A program made the translations under genes and the position numbers. A model generated the notes under the pieces. That model was not told the DNA's origin, did not search any database, and worked only from the letters and a program-made list of their open reading frames with translations. Shown here in pieces: positions 16,578-25,279 of a stretch of DNA of 64,000 bases. The DNA comes from an uncultured Kiritimatiellota bacterium. GTDB lineage: Bacteria; Verrucomicrobiota; Kiritimatiellia; RFP12; UBA1067. Position 1 is the first letter of the stretch. Every line of letters begins with the position of its first letter. The stretch covers positions 1 through 64,000 of the forward strand of contig CAKUCX010000005.1 in NCBI GenBank assembly GCA_934643865.1, written 5' to 3'.

Positions 16578-17542
16578 GCGAACACCCCCTTGAACCAGTC
16601 GAGCTCGCCCTTGACCGTCTTCAGGAGGTCGGCCTTGTCGAAATCGTACTCGAAGTGGACGATGTACGGCACGCGCACGCCGCGCGCGTCGAGGAGGCGC
16701 CTCACGTCCTGCCACGGCACGACGCCGTCGCCCGCCGGGCACATGAACTTCGCGTGGTTCTTCGGGTTCTTCTTGGAAAGCCGGTAGCGGAAGTCCTTGA
16801 GGTCCACGGCGCCGATCCAGGGCGCGACGAGCTCGAAGCCGTGCGTCCACGAGAGGTTCGTCTCGAAGAAGGCGTGCATCGGGTCGTACTCGATGCCGAC
16901 GTGCTTCGGGTCGAGGTCGCGGATGCAGGCGTGGATGTCCCAGAGCAGCCCGCCGAAGACGCTCGGGCCCCAGGACGAGTGGTTCTGGTAGGTCGCCTTC
17001 ATGCCGGTCTTCCCGGCGACGCGGGCGAGCGAGGCGAACCCGCGCCGGATGCGGTCCATCGACTGCTGGAACGTCTCCTTCTTCACGTCGTAGAAGTAGT
17101 AGCCGGGGCGGAAGAGCGTGAAGCCGCAGTCCGCCGCGACCTTGAGAAGCCGTTCGGACGCCGGGTCGTCGCCGTCCGTGATCGCCGTGCAGATCGTCGT
17201 CGCCTGAAGCCCCTGCTTCCGCGCGGCCGCCACGACCCTCGGCAAATCCTCCGCCGCGCGCTCCGGCAGCACGTGCCCCTTCGGACGCACCGTCCACTGG
17301 ATGCCGTCGAACCCCGCCTTCGCCATCAATTCGCAGAGTTCGTCCACGCCCTTCGTGACGGGCGGCTGGAACATCTTCGAGAACACGTGGAACGCGGGCT
17401 TCGGCGGCGGCACGCGCAGGTCCTCCAGCGCGGGCGGCTGCGCGGCGAACGGCCGCGCGTTGCGCGCCCGCGGCGTCTCGACCGTGGCGCATCCGGCGAG
17501 CGCAAGCGCGCCGAGCGACAGGAACTCTCTTCTCTTCACCAT
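16574..17542 (-). CDS. Exported sugar phosphate isomerase/epimerase-like TIM-barrel lipoprotein
   Basis: A 322-residue xylose-isomerase-like TIM barrel (AP endonuclease 2 superfamily). The N-terminus KRREFLSLGALALAGCATV combines a twin-arginine motif with a lipobox (LAGC), so a Tat-exported lipoprotein is predicted. The barrel shows MAKAGFDGIQWTVRPKGHV, GMKATYQNHSSW, VGIEYDPMHAF and GAVDLKDFRY, which supply the metal-binding Glu, His and Asp. The signal core SLGALALAG is shared with the next gene, pointing to a common origin or matched export. It heads the operon; the start is ATG 17542 with GAGGA upstream. An open frame to 17623 crosses the promoter leader and is rejected. Confidence 0.87.
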   Translation of the reverse strand: MVKRREFLSLGALALAGCATVETPRARNARPFAAQPPALEDLRVPPPKPAFHVFSKMFQPPVTKGVDELCELMAKAGFDGIQWTVRPKGHVLPERAAEDLPRVVAAARKQGLQATTICTAITDGDDPASERLLKVAADCGFTLFRPGYYFYDVKKETFQQSMDRIRRGFASLARVAGKTGMKATYQNHSSWGPSVFGGLLWDIHACIRDLDPKHVGIEYDPMHAFFETNLSWTHGFELVAPWIGAVDLKDFRYRLSKKNPKNHAKFMCPAGDGVVPWQDVRRLLDARGVRVPYIVHFEYDFDKADLLKTVKGELDWFKGVFA

Positions 17543-17611
17543 GCCGATGTCCTCGTTGAAACGGGCGGACGCCGCCCTCTGTGCCGGCCCGTCGAAGCAG
17601 GCCGTTGCGCC

Positions 17612-17620
17612 ATTATACCA
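17612..17620 (-). promoter_or_regulatory. Extended -10 promoter of the isomerase/manA operon
   Basis: Minus-strand GTGGTATAAT, an extended -10 with perfect TATAAT, giving a leader of about 62 nt to the ATG at 17542. No clear -35 box. Confidence 0.65.
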
Positions 17621-17645
17621 CAAAAACGCGCCGAGCCCGCCGGCC

Positions 17646-19526
17646 TCAGTGGTCCCGCCCGGGGATCAGCTCCGGAAGCCAGACGCGGTAGCGGTCCCGG
17701 GGCTGCCAGGTGTTGCCGGCCGACGCATAGTCGGTGAAGTGGAGGCTGAGCGGATGCTTCCCTGCGTCGGGATCCTCCGTGTGGACGCCGGCCGGCAAGG
17801 CGGCCGCGAGGGCCATGAACATATCCGTCGTCGGCGGGCGCACCAGGCGGAACGCCGCGAGGTCGGCGGGCGTGATCCTGTCGGCCCGGATCTCCTCGTC
17901 AAGCGCCCCGTCGTTGAAGCGCGTGTCGCGGGCGAGGCAGATGGGGCCGCGCGTGAAGGCGGCGTAGTCGTGCAGGCGGTGCAGGACGACCGGCATCTCA
18001 AAGCGCAGCTCCACGACGTCGCCCTCGTTCCACGTGCGGGCCATCTCGAAGTAGCGCCCCGCCTGGGGCGTGCCGGGGAACGGCTTGCCGTTCACGCGCG
18101 CCTCCGTCTCCTTCGAGAACGCGGGGATCCGCACCTTGAGCGTGAAGGCCTGCGTCTCCGGCGAACGGTACCAGAGGCAGACCCGCCCCTCGCGCGGATA
18201 GACCGTGTAGCACTGGAGCGCGACCGTCCGCCCCGTCTTCGGCAGGACGGCCGAGAGATGGCCGCTTATGAAGAAGTTGACGCGCACGGCATCCTCCTCC
18301 GCGAGGAGATACGACGAGAGGACCGCCAGGTAGCCGCGCGGCCCGTTCGCGTTGCAGCAGTCCGTGTGCAGGCCGCAGTGGTGATGCCCGCTGGAACGAT
18401 CGCCCATCAGGGGCGAGTAGGACGCGAACGTGTCGGCGTTCCGGTTCAGCGCGCCGAGATAGGCGTTGTAGAACGTCTTCTCAAGCTCGTCGCCCCATTT
18501 CGGGTCGCCCGTCACGGCCAGGAGCTTGGCGCACAGGCGCATCCACGTCGTCAGCACGCACGTCTCCTGCTGCCAGGAAATGTGGCGGTACTGCTGGTCG
18601 GCGCCGCGGAACCAGTACTCGCCCGCCGACGCGCCGCCCGCGAGGTTCACCTCCGTCGTGCGGATGCTCTCGGCCGTCTTCACGGCCGCGTCCAGAAAGA
18701 CCTTCTTCCCCGTCACCTCGTAGTATTCGACGAGCCCCTGGTAGCAGCTCATCATCTCGTAGGCCTTCAGCAAATGGACGTGCGCGTTCTTCGTGTTGAA
18801 CACCTTCGGCACGACCTCTAAGCGGCGGTCGGCGACGGGAAGGTCGGCCTGCCGCACGAGCTGCGGGCTGTCTTTTTCGTCGCAGAGCTGTCCGACGATG
18901 TACGTCGCGAAGTCGAGGTAGCGCGCCTCGCCCGTGCGCCGGTAGAGCCACACGACCGGCTCCAGCACGCTGCAGCTGGGCAGGCCGCCGAACCAGCCCG
19001 TGTGCCGCAGGGGGACGCCGCGCCGCCCGTTCGGCCCGAGTTCGGCGATCAGATAGTCGCACAGGCGGCACGCCGCGTCCAGGGCCCGGCGGTCGCCCGC
19101 GCCGTCATAGGCGTAGAGAAGCCCGAGCAGCGTGTACTTCATGCCCCAGACCTCCCAGCCGGCGCCGCAGCGGCGGGCCTCCGGGTAGTTTCCGATGTAG
19201 CCGCTCGGCTCCTGGGCCTGCAGCACGCGCGCCAGGCCCGCGTCGATCCTGGCCTTCAGCGCCGCCGAGCCGGAATACTTCCAGAACGGCACGGCCGCAT
19301 GCATGTACTTGCCCCAGAACTCGGTCTGCCACCATCCCTCCCGCGTGCGCTCGTGGAAGCGGTCCGCCAGGAGAACGGGGTCCGTCGCCGCCACGTGGTT
19401 GCGGATCATCCGGTCGAGCCGTTCGCCGAACGGCCCCGTCAGCTTCACCTGGGTCTGTTCGCCCGCGCAGAGCGCGACGGGAAGGGCCAACGCCGACAAT
19501 GCGGCAACAAAGGTCTCTTTTTTCAT
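17646..19526 (-). CDS. Secreted GH127-family beta-L-arabinofuranosidase-like glycosidase
   Basis: A 626-residue GH127 (DUF1680) protein with a Sec signal peptide (MKKETFVAALSALALPVALCAGE). GH127 enzymes use a zinc-held cysteine nucleophile; candidate residues are the Glu and Cys in WQQETCVLTTW and the Cys pair in HTDCCNANGPRG. An (alpha/alpha)6 barrel is followed by beta-sandwich domains (WYRSPETQAFTLKVRIPAFS). The ATG at 19526 lies only 7 nt after a TAAACT box, so the mRNA may be leaderless; there is no Shine-Dalgarno. It lies downstream of the GH2 gene but has its own promoter. Substrates of the wider family vary, so arabinofuranoside is likely but not proved. Confidence 0.88.
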   Translation of the reverse strand: MKKETFVAALSALALPVALCAGEQTQVKLTGPFGERLDRMIRNHVAATDPVLLADRFHERTREGWWQTEFWGKYMHAAVPFWKYSGSAALKARIDAGLARVLQAQEPSGYIGNYPEARRCGAGWEVWGMKYTLLGLLYAYDGAGDRRALDAACRLCDYLIAELGPNGRRGVPLRHTGWFGGLPSCSVLEPVVWLYRRTGEARYLDFATYIVGQLCDEKDSPQLVRQADLPVADRRLEVVPKVFNTKNAHVHLLKAYEMMSCYQGLVEYYEVTGKKVFLDAAVKTAESIRTTEVNLAGGASAGEYWFRGADQQYRHISWQQETCVLTTWMRLCAKLLAVTGDPKWGDELEKTFYNAYLGALNRNADTFASYSPLMGDRSSGHHHCGLHTDCCNANGPRGYLAVLSSYLLAEEDAVRVNFFISGHLSAVLPKTGRTVALQCYTVYPREGRVCLWYRSPETQAFTLKVRIPAFSKETEARVNGKPFPGTPQAGRYFEMARTWNEGDVVELRFEMPVVLHRLHDYAAFTRGPICLARDTRFNDGALDEEIRADRITPADLAAFRLVRPPTTDMFMALAAALPAGVHTEDPDAGKHPLSLHFTDYASAGNTWQPRDRYRVWLPELIPGRDH

Positions 19527-19533
19527 GGACGCC

Positions 19534-19564
19534 AGTTTACACCATTCCCCCCCGCTTCTGTCAA
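19534..19564 (-). promoter_or_regulatory. Promoter of the GH127 gene, with a 7-bp G tract in the spacer
   Basis: Minus strand: a perfect TTGACA (19564-19559). The -10 is either TGTAAA (19541-19536, 17-bp spacer) or TAAACT (19539-19534, 19-bp spacer). The spacer carries seven consecutive G (19553-19547). The ATG follows TAAACT by 7 nt. Confidence 0.65.
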
Positions 19565-19605
19565 CGGCCATTTTCAGGGGAGGGGGATGCGGCGCGCCCC
19601 GCCGC

Positions 19606-22062
19606 CTAAAGCCCCATCCAGCGACGGTAGTCGGCGAAGCGGATCTTCTTCTCGCCGACGTACTTCTGCGTGGGCCCGCCGTAGAGGTAGTGGCTCGCGT
19701 AGGCTTCGGCGTCGCCCGCGACCGTGTAGCGGATCTTCGCGACGCCCTGTCCGGAGAGCGCGACCGCGCCGATCTTCGCGACGGCGTTCGCGCCGCACGC
19801 GAAGTCCCCGTCGAAGAGAACCCGGCCCGTCTCGGCGTCCGTCAGCGTCGCGTGGCCCGATGCGGGGCGCAGACGGTCGTTCACGGCGAGGACGTCGCCG
19901 TTCTCGTCGACCATCACGAGGACGTCCTGCTGGGCGCGCTTGATGTATTCATAGGCGAGCTTGCGCCGGCCGTAGTAGTCGACGACGGCGTCCGAGATGA
20001 CGGGCCAGCCGTCGCGCATGTTCCACCACGTCATGCCCGTCTTCCGCTCGAACTTGCCCGCGCGGCAGTGCTCGACGAGGAACTTCATCCCCTCCGCCTG
20101 CGCACACTGGCTCTGGAGCGCGAAGCCGTCGAGATCGGTCTCGATGTCGCCGAAGAGCATGTGCATCTGGAGAATCATCCGGTGGTTGCGGCAGCCGACG
20201 AACTTGCTGCGTGCGAGGTTGTTCTCGAAGACGCAGACGCCGCGCTTGACCCACTCGTCGTTGAAGTCGAAGACGCCCTTCGGCGGCTCGCCCGGCACGA
20301 GCTCGTTCGAGAGGTAGTCCCCCGGCGTGTAGGGCACGTAGCGGACGTTCCACATCCGGTTCTTCTCCTTCGGGCTCGTGAACGGCTCGCGGCAGGCGGG
20401 CGAGAACATCTCGCGGATGGACGCGGCCGACGGACAGCCGTGCAGGCCGAGTTCGCTGTAGAACTTCTCGTGCGTCGCCGTGAAGAGTTCCCCCTTCCAC
20501 CAGCGGCGGTAGTAGTGGCCCTCGACGGACCGCGCCCGCCCGGCGACGACGTCCGCGTTCACGTAGGGCGAGCTCGGCAGGTAGGGGTGCGTGGGGTCGA
20601 ACGCGCGCAGGACCTCGGGGAGGATCTGCCGCGAGTAGACGTCGCGGTTCGGGTCGGACCCGGCCCCGCAGTTCTTCCACGGCCCGAGGCGCAGCACGGC
20701 GTCGTTCTCGTTGTTGCCGCACCAGAGCGCGAGCGAGGCGTGGTTGCGCAGGCGCTTCACGACCTCGACCGTCTCACGGCGCACGAGGTCCTGGAAGGCG
20801 AGGTTTTCCTGCGGGTACTGCGTGCAGGCGAAGCAGAAGTCCTGCCACACCATGACGCCGTTTTCGTCGCACCAGTTCCAGAACGGTTCCGGCTCGTAGA
20901 GGCCGCCGCCCCAGACGCGGATCATGTTGCAGTTCGCCTCGCGGATGAGTTCGAGCGTGGGGAGGATGCGGTCCCGGTCGCGGCAGTGGAGCGCGTCGAC
21001 CGGCGTCCAGTTCGTCCCCCGGATGAAGCACGGCTCGCCGTTCACGATGAACGTCATCTCGCCGGGCCTCTTCGTCGCGACGTCGTAGTCCGAAAGCTCC
21101 AGTTCCACCTTCTTGACGCCGAGCCGGAACGCCTTCTCGGCGAGCGTCTCGCGCGTCGCGCCGTCGCGCCAGACGACCTTCACGTCGTAGAGCGCCGGTT
21201 CGCCGAAGCCGCGCGGCCACCAGAGGTCCGCGTTACGGAGGCCGAACCAGAGGCGCGGCGTCCAGTGGAGGACCTTCGTGCGCGGCCGCGCAACGACCTT
21301 GCCGTTCCGCGACACCGTGACCTCGATCTCGGAATGGTCGAGGCGGCGGAAGCTCCCTTCGAGGCGCAGGTCCAGGAGATAGCGCGCCGACCGCTTCGCC
21401 GGATCCAGCTCCAGGAGCGCGCAGTGGGCGTCGCGGATGCGCTCGGGCCGACGCACCTCCAGCCGCACGTCGCGGAAGATGCCGGCGGAGACGAAGCGCG
21501 GCAGGATGTCCCAGCCGATCATGTGGGCGGGCTTGCGGAACGCCTCCAGCTCGGAGGTCGAGCCCGCGTTCCCGATGGCCGCGATCTCGTTGAACTGCGA
21601 CTCGACGACGGGCGAGCGGAAGAGGACGGCGACCTCGTTCGTTCCGGCGCGGACGGCCCGCGTGACGTCGAACGCATGCGGGATGAACATGTCCGCCGCC
21701 TCGCCGACCTTCCGCCCGTTCACGAAGACGTCGCAGAGCGTGTCGAGGCCGTCGAAGACGAGGACGGCCTTCTCGTCCGGCGGCACCGCGCCGAGCGTGA
21801 ACGTGCGCGCGTAGAGCCACTGGTGCCCCTCCCAGGGCCGCACGGCGTACTGGTTGTTCGCATAGAAGAGGTCCGGGAGCAGACCGGCGGCGCAGAGGTC
21901 GAGCTCGTAGCACCCCGGCACCTTCGCGGGCAGGGTCCGCGCCCCGGCGGGCACCTCCTCCAGCGTCCGCACGCTCCCCCGGTCGGGCGTCGGCCAGCCC
22001 TTCAGCTGCCAGGCCCCGTTCAGCGGCACGAGGGCCGCCGCCAGCATCAAAAGCGAACTCAT
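19606..22062 (-). CDS. Secreted GH2-family beta-mannosidase-like glycosidase
   Basis: An 818-residue GH2 protein. The N-terminus (MSSLLMLAAALVPLNGAWQL) reads as a short signal peptide. The sugar-binding domain has VFDGLDTLCDVFVNGRKVG (about 105-123), followed by the immunoglobulin-like domain. The TIM barrel shows FIRGTNWTP, MIRVWGGGLYEPEPF, LALWCGNNEND (acid/base Glu) and FYSELGLHG (nucleophile Glu), as in beta-mannosidases. ATG 22062 is preferred over GTG 22068 because AAAGG is then 9 nt away. It probably removes beta-linked mannose from oligosaccharides, feeding the manA operon. Confidence 0.88.
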   Translation of the reverse strand: MSSLLMLAAALVPLNGAWQLKGWPTPDRGSVRTLEEVPAGARTLPAKVPGCYELDLCAAGLLPDLFYANNQYAVRPWEGHQWLYARTFTLGAVPPDEKAVLVFDGLDTLCDVFVNGRKVGEAADMFIPHAFDVTRAVRAGTNEVAVLFRSPVVESQFNEIAAIGNAGSTSELEAFRKPAHMIGWDILPRFVSAGIFRDVRLEVRRPERIRDAHCALLELDPAKRSARYLLDLRLEGSFRRLDHSEIEVTVSRNGKVVARPRTKVLHWTPRLWFGLRNADLWWPRGFGEPALYDVKVVWRDGATRETLAEKAFRLGVKKVELELSDYDVATKRPGEMTFIVNGEPCFIRGTNWTPVDALHCRDRDRILPTLELIREANCNMIRVWGGGLYEPEPFWNWCDENGVMVWQDFCFACTQYPQENLAFQDLVRRETVEVVKRLRNHASLALWCGNNENDAVLRLGPWKNCGAGSDPNRDVYSRQILPEVLRAFDPTHPYLPSSPYVNADVVAGRARSVEGHYYRRWWKGELFTATHEKFYSELGLHGCPSAASIREMFSPACREPFTSPKEKNRMWNVRYVPYTPGDYLSNELVPGEPPKGVFDFNDEWVKRGVCVFENNLARSKFVGCRNHRMILQMHMLFGDIETDLDGFALQSQCAQAEGMKFLVEHCRAGKFERKTGMTWWNMRDGWPVISDAVVDYYGRRKLAYEYIKRAQQDVLVMVDENGDVLAVNDRLRPASGHATLTDAETGRVLFDGDFACGANAVAKIGAVALSGQGVAKIRYTVAGDAEAYASHYLYGGPTQKYVGEKKIRFADYRRWMGL

Positions 22063-22119
22063 CGGCACAACCTTTCGTGGATCGTTCTCAGTGTCTTCAG
22101 ACCTTCAAGCACGCGGGCA

Positions 22120-22148
22120 AGTATAGTCGATGGCGGCACGCCGTGCAA
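22120..22148 (-). promoter_or_regulatory. Sigma70-type promoter of the GH2 gene
   Basis: Minus strand: TTGCAC (22148-22143), 17-bp spacer, TATACT (22125-22120). It starts 16 bp after the ABC-F stop. Leader about 50 nt with AAAGG before the ATG at 22062. Confidence 0.75.
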
Positions 22149-22164
22149 GCACAATGGGGGGCGG

Positions 22165-24120
22165 TCACTCCTTCAGCCCTTCCAGCTCGGTCGCGGCCTT
22201 CTCCCAGTCCTCCGTGTAGCGGTCGATCTCGAACTGGAGCGTGTGGACCCTGCGGTTCGCCTCCGCGAAGTCGGTCGTGGGCTTCGGGTTGAACAGTTCC
22301 TCGGACGTCGCGTCGAGCGCGGCCTGGAGTTCCTCGATCTTCTTCTCGCACGCCTCCACCTTCGCCTTGAGCGCGCGCAGGCGCGGCGCGACCTTCGCGC
22401 GCGCGGCCGCGCGCTGCTGGCGCAGCTCCTTCGAGGTGGGGCGCGCCGCGCCGTCGCGCGCCGCCGCCTCGGCCGGCGGCGGCGCGACCGTCCCCTTCGC
22501 CGCCTGCTCCTGCGCCTTCTTCTCGCAGTAGTAGTCGTAGCCGCCGGGGAACGAGCGGATGCCCGCGCGGGTGATTTCGAGGACGGAGGTCGCAACGGCG
22601 CGCACGAACTCGATGTCGTGCGAGACGAGGAGGATCGTGCCCGTGTACTTCTGGAGCGCGTCCTGCAGAAGGCGGCGGCCGTCGAGGTCGAGGTGCGTCG
22701 TCGGTTCGTCGAGGAGGAGGAAGTTCGGCGCCTGCAGGAAGAGGCGGAGGAAGGCGAGGCGGATCTTCTCGCCACCCGAGAGGACGCCCACCTGCTTCTC
22801 CACGTCGTTCTCGTCGAAGCCGAATGCGCCGAGCTGGTTGCGGAAGTGCTTCTCGCCCGAGAGGTTCGTCGCGCCCTGCCAGGCGTCCTTCGCCACGCGG
22901 TAGACGGTGAGGTCCGGCGGGATCGTCTCGGCGAGCTCCTGCGAGAGGTAGCCCGGCACGACGTTGTGCCCCAGCACGGCCTTGCCTGAGGTCGGCGCGC
23001 GCCGCCCGGCGATGATGCGCATGAGCGTCGACTTGCCGAGGCCGTTGTAGCCGATGAGCGCCACCCGGTCGCCGCGCGCGATGTTGAACGTGACGTCGTG
23101 CAGCACGTTCCGCACGCCGTCGTAGGAGAAGAAGAGGTTCTCGCAGCGGAACATCTCGACGCCGGAGGGCGGCGGCGGCGCGAGGCGGAGGCGCCCGGCC
23201 TGCGTGTAGCGCTTCGGCAGGACGATGCGCGCCTCGTCGATCTTGTCGATGAGCTTCTGGCGGCTCTGCGCCTGCGCGGCCTTGGTCGCCTGGGCGCGGA
23301 AACGGTCGACGAAGCGCTGCAGCTGCTCGCGGTGGTGGTCCTGGTTCTCCTTCGCCTGGAGGAGGTGCTGGTAGCGCACCTCGCGCTCGCGCAGGTACCA
23401 GTCGAGGTTGCCCTCGTAGCGCGTGCAGGTGCCGGCGTCCACCTCCACGATGATGTCCGTCAGCGTGCGCAGCAGGTAGCGGTCGTGGGAGATGAGCATG
23501 AGCGTGCCGCGGTACTGCCGGAGGAACTTCTGCAGCCAATCGACGGCAGGCAGGTCGAGGTAGTTCGACGGCTCGTCGAGGAGGAGCAGGTCGGGCTGGG
23601 AGGCCAATACGCGGCTCAGCTCGGCGCGCATCCGCCAGCCGCCCGAAAAGCTCGCGAACGGCCTCTCGAACTCCTCGACGGAGAAGCCGAGGCCGCCGAG
23701 CGCCACCTTCACGCGCGTTTCGAGGTCGTAGCCGCCCAGATGCTCGAAGGCGGTCTGCGCCTCGCCGTATGCGTCCAGCACCTCCGGGTCGCCGGAATCG
23801 AGCCGCTCCTCCAGGGCGCGCATGCGGGCCTCCAGCTCGTGGAAGCCGGGGATGCCGCGCATCGAATACTCCAGCAGCGTCTCCTCCGGCGTGTCCGGCT
23901 CGGGGTGCTGGCGCGTGGATCCGATGCGCGGCTTGCCCTCGATGACGAGTTCGCCCCGGTCCGTCGACAGTTCGCCGAGGATGATCTTGAAGAGCGTGGA
24001 CTTGCCGGATCCGTTCGGGCCGACGACGCCGACGCGCTCGGAGGCGTTCACGCGGAAGCTGACGTCCGCCAGCACGTCCTGCAGGCCGTAGTGGACCGAG
24101 ATGTTCTGGAAATCGAGCAT
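22165..24120 (-). CDS. ABC-F family ATPase (Uup/EttA-like)
   Basis: A 651-residue soluble twin-ATPase protein. Walker A motifs are GPNGSGKST (about 37) and GYNGLGKST (about 350); signature motifs are FSGGWRMRAELSRVL and LSGGEKIRLAFLRL; Walker B motifs end LLLDEPSNYLDL and LLLDEPTTHLDL. The P-site linker between domains contains an Arg/Gln-rich helix. The C-terminus has a long coiled coil (about 560-640), as in Uup. ABC-F proteins act on the ribosome; antibiotic resistance is possible but cannot be claimed. The ATG at 24120 lies 10 nt after a -10 box, so the leader is only a few nucleotides. Confidence 0.9.
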   Translation of the reverse strand: MLDFQNISVHYGLQDVLADVSFRVNASERVGVVGPNGSGKSTLFKIILGELSTDRGELVIEGKPRIGSTRQHPEPDTPEETLLEYSMRGIPGFHELEARMRALEERLDSGDPEVLDAYGEAQTAFEHLGGYDLETRVKVALGGLGFSVEEFERPFASFSGGWRMRAELSRVLASQPDLLLLDEPSNYLDLPAVDWLQKFLRQYRGTLMLISHDRYLLRTLTDIIVEVDAGTCTRYEGNLDWYLREREVRYQHLLQAKENQDHHREQLQRFVDRFRAQATKAAQAQSRQKLIDKIDEARIVLPKRYTQAGRLRLAPPPPSGVEMFRCENLFFSYDGVRNVLHDVTFNIARGDRVALIGYNGLGKSTLMRIIAGRRAPTSGKAVLGHNVVPGYLSQELAETIPPDLTVYRVAKDAWQGATNLSGEKHFRNQLGAFGFDENDVEKQVGVLSGGEKIRLAFLRLFLQAPNFLLLDEPTTHLDLDGRRLLQDALQKYTGTILLVSHDIEFVRAVATSVLEITRAGIRSFPGGYDYYCEKKAQEQAAKGTVAPPPAEAAARDGAARPTSKELRQQRAAARAKVAPRLRALKAKVEACEKKIEELQAALDATSEELFNPKPTTDFAEANRRVHTLQFEIDRYTEDWEKAATELEGLKE

Positions 24121-24130
24121 GGGAGGGAGT

Positions 24131-24139
24131 AGTTTACCA
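24131..24139 (-). promoter_or_regulatory. Extended -10 promoter of the ABC-F gene
   Basis: Minus-strand ATGGTAAACT gives TGG plus TAAACT, 10 nt before the ATG at 24120. It is divergent from and interlocked with the tilS promoter; the two -10 boxes are 47 bp apart. Confidence 0.55.
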
Positions 24140-24160
24140 TATCCCGCGCCGTCTGGCGCG

Positions 24161-24189
24161 TTGACCGACGAGGCCGAATCGGCTAAACT
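24161..24189 (+). promoter_or_regulatory. Sigma70-type promoter of tilS
   Basis: TTGACC (24161-24166), a 17-bp spacer and TAAACT (24184-24189). The ATG is at 24197, only 7 nt further, so transcription should begin at or within a base of the start codon. There is no room for a Shine-Dalgarno sequence. Confidence 0.75.
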
Positions 24190-24196
24190 CTGCGCC

Positions 24197-25279
24197 ATGC
24201 CCCGCACCCTTCGGACATACGCGCACCGCCGCATCGGCCTCGCCGTCTCCGGCGGCGCCGACTCGACGGCGCTCCTCGTCCTGATGGCCGAGCTGCGCGC
24301 GGCGTTCAACTTCGACGCCGTCGTCCTGCACGTCGACCACGGCCTGCGGCCCGACGCCGACGCCGACGCCCGCTTCGTCAAGCGCCTCGCGGCGGACTTC
24401 GCCCTCCCCTTCCACGCGACACGCGCGCGCATCGTCCGCCGGCCGCGCGAATCGCTTGAGATGGCCGCCCGCCGCGTGCGCCTCGCGTTCTTCGCGCGCA
24501 TGGCGAAGTGCCTCCGCCTCGACGCCATCGCGACGGGCCACCACGCCGACGACGTGGCCGAGACCTTCCTCCTCCGCCTCGCGCGCGGCGCGGGCCCGGA
24601 CGGCCTCGCGGGGCTCAAGCGCATCTCCCACGTCGGCCCCCTCACCTTCATCCGCCCCCTCCTCGACCTGCGCGACGCCGACCTGCGCGCCTTCCTCGCA
24701 CGGCGCGGCCTCGCCTGGCGCGAAGACGCGACGAACGCCGACCTCTCGATCCCCCGCAACAAGGTGCGCCACCTCGTCCTCCCCTGGCTGCGCGCGCACC
24801 TCGACCCCCGCCTCACCGAACACCTCTGCAAGACGGCCGCGATCCTGCGGGGCGAGCTGGTGCGCCCCGTCCCGGAAGCCGACGCGCAGGAGAAGGCCCC
24901 GCCGCCCCGCTCGTTCACGCTTTCCATTTCCCCGGCGACGGGCTTCACGCGCCGCCCCCCCGCCGCCGTCGGGGCGCTTCCGGCGGTCTGCGAGCTTTCG
25001 CGCGCGAAGCTCGCGGGGCGGACGCTCGCGCTCCGCCCTCGGCGCCCCGGCGACCGCATCGCCCCGACGGGCATGGGCGGAAAGTCGCGCAAGCTCCAGG
25101 ACGTCTTCGTCACCGCGAAGGTCGCCCCCGCCCTCCGCGCCGTCCTTCCCATCCTCGCGGACGCCGCGACGGGCGAAGTCCTCTGGGTTCCCGGCTACCG
25201 CGTCGCCGAGGCGGTCGCCGTCGAGTCGCCCGCCGCTCCCAGCTGGCGCCTTGAACTGTCCTCTTCCGACGCGCGATGA
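24197..25279 (+). CDS. tilS: tRNA(Ile)-lysidine synthase
   Basis: A 360-residue TilS that converts C34 of the AUA-reading tRNA(Ile) anticodon to lysidine, using ATP and lysine. The PP-loop is LAVSGGADSTALLVLM (about 15-30), followed by VVLHVDHGLRPDAD and ATGHHADDVAETFLLRLARG. The small C-terminal TilS domain has RPRRPGDRIAPTGM and SRKLQDVFVTAKV. The start MPRTLRT sits directly behind the promoter, so the transcript is predicted to be leaderless. It overlaps the NYN gene as ATGA. This pair is the only clear plus-strand unit in the window. Confidence 0.93.
   Translation: MPRTLRTYAHRRIGLAVSGGADSTALLVLMAELRAAFNFDAVVLHVDHGLRPDADADARFVKRLAADFALPFHATRARIVRRPRESLEMAARRVRLAFFARMAKCLRLDAIATGHHADDVAETFLLRLARGAGPDGLAGLKRISHVGPLTFIRPLLDLRDADLRAFLARRGLAWREDATNADLSIPRNKVRHLVLPWLRAHLDPRLTEHLCKTAAILRGELVRPVPEADAQEKAPPPRSFTLSISPATGFTRRPPAAVGALPAVCELSRAKLAGRTLALRPRRPGDRIAPTGMGGKSRKLQDVFVTAKVAPALRAVLPILADAATGEVLWVPGYRVAEAVAVESPAAPSWRLELSSSDAR

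Noticed and set aside
19303..22989. A 1228-residue open frame on the plus strand opposite GH127, GH2 and ABC-F
   Set aside because: It is a shadow frame produced by high GC content. It lacks any recognisable domain, is Arg/Ala/Glu/Val-biased, and lies opposite three well-supported genes.
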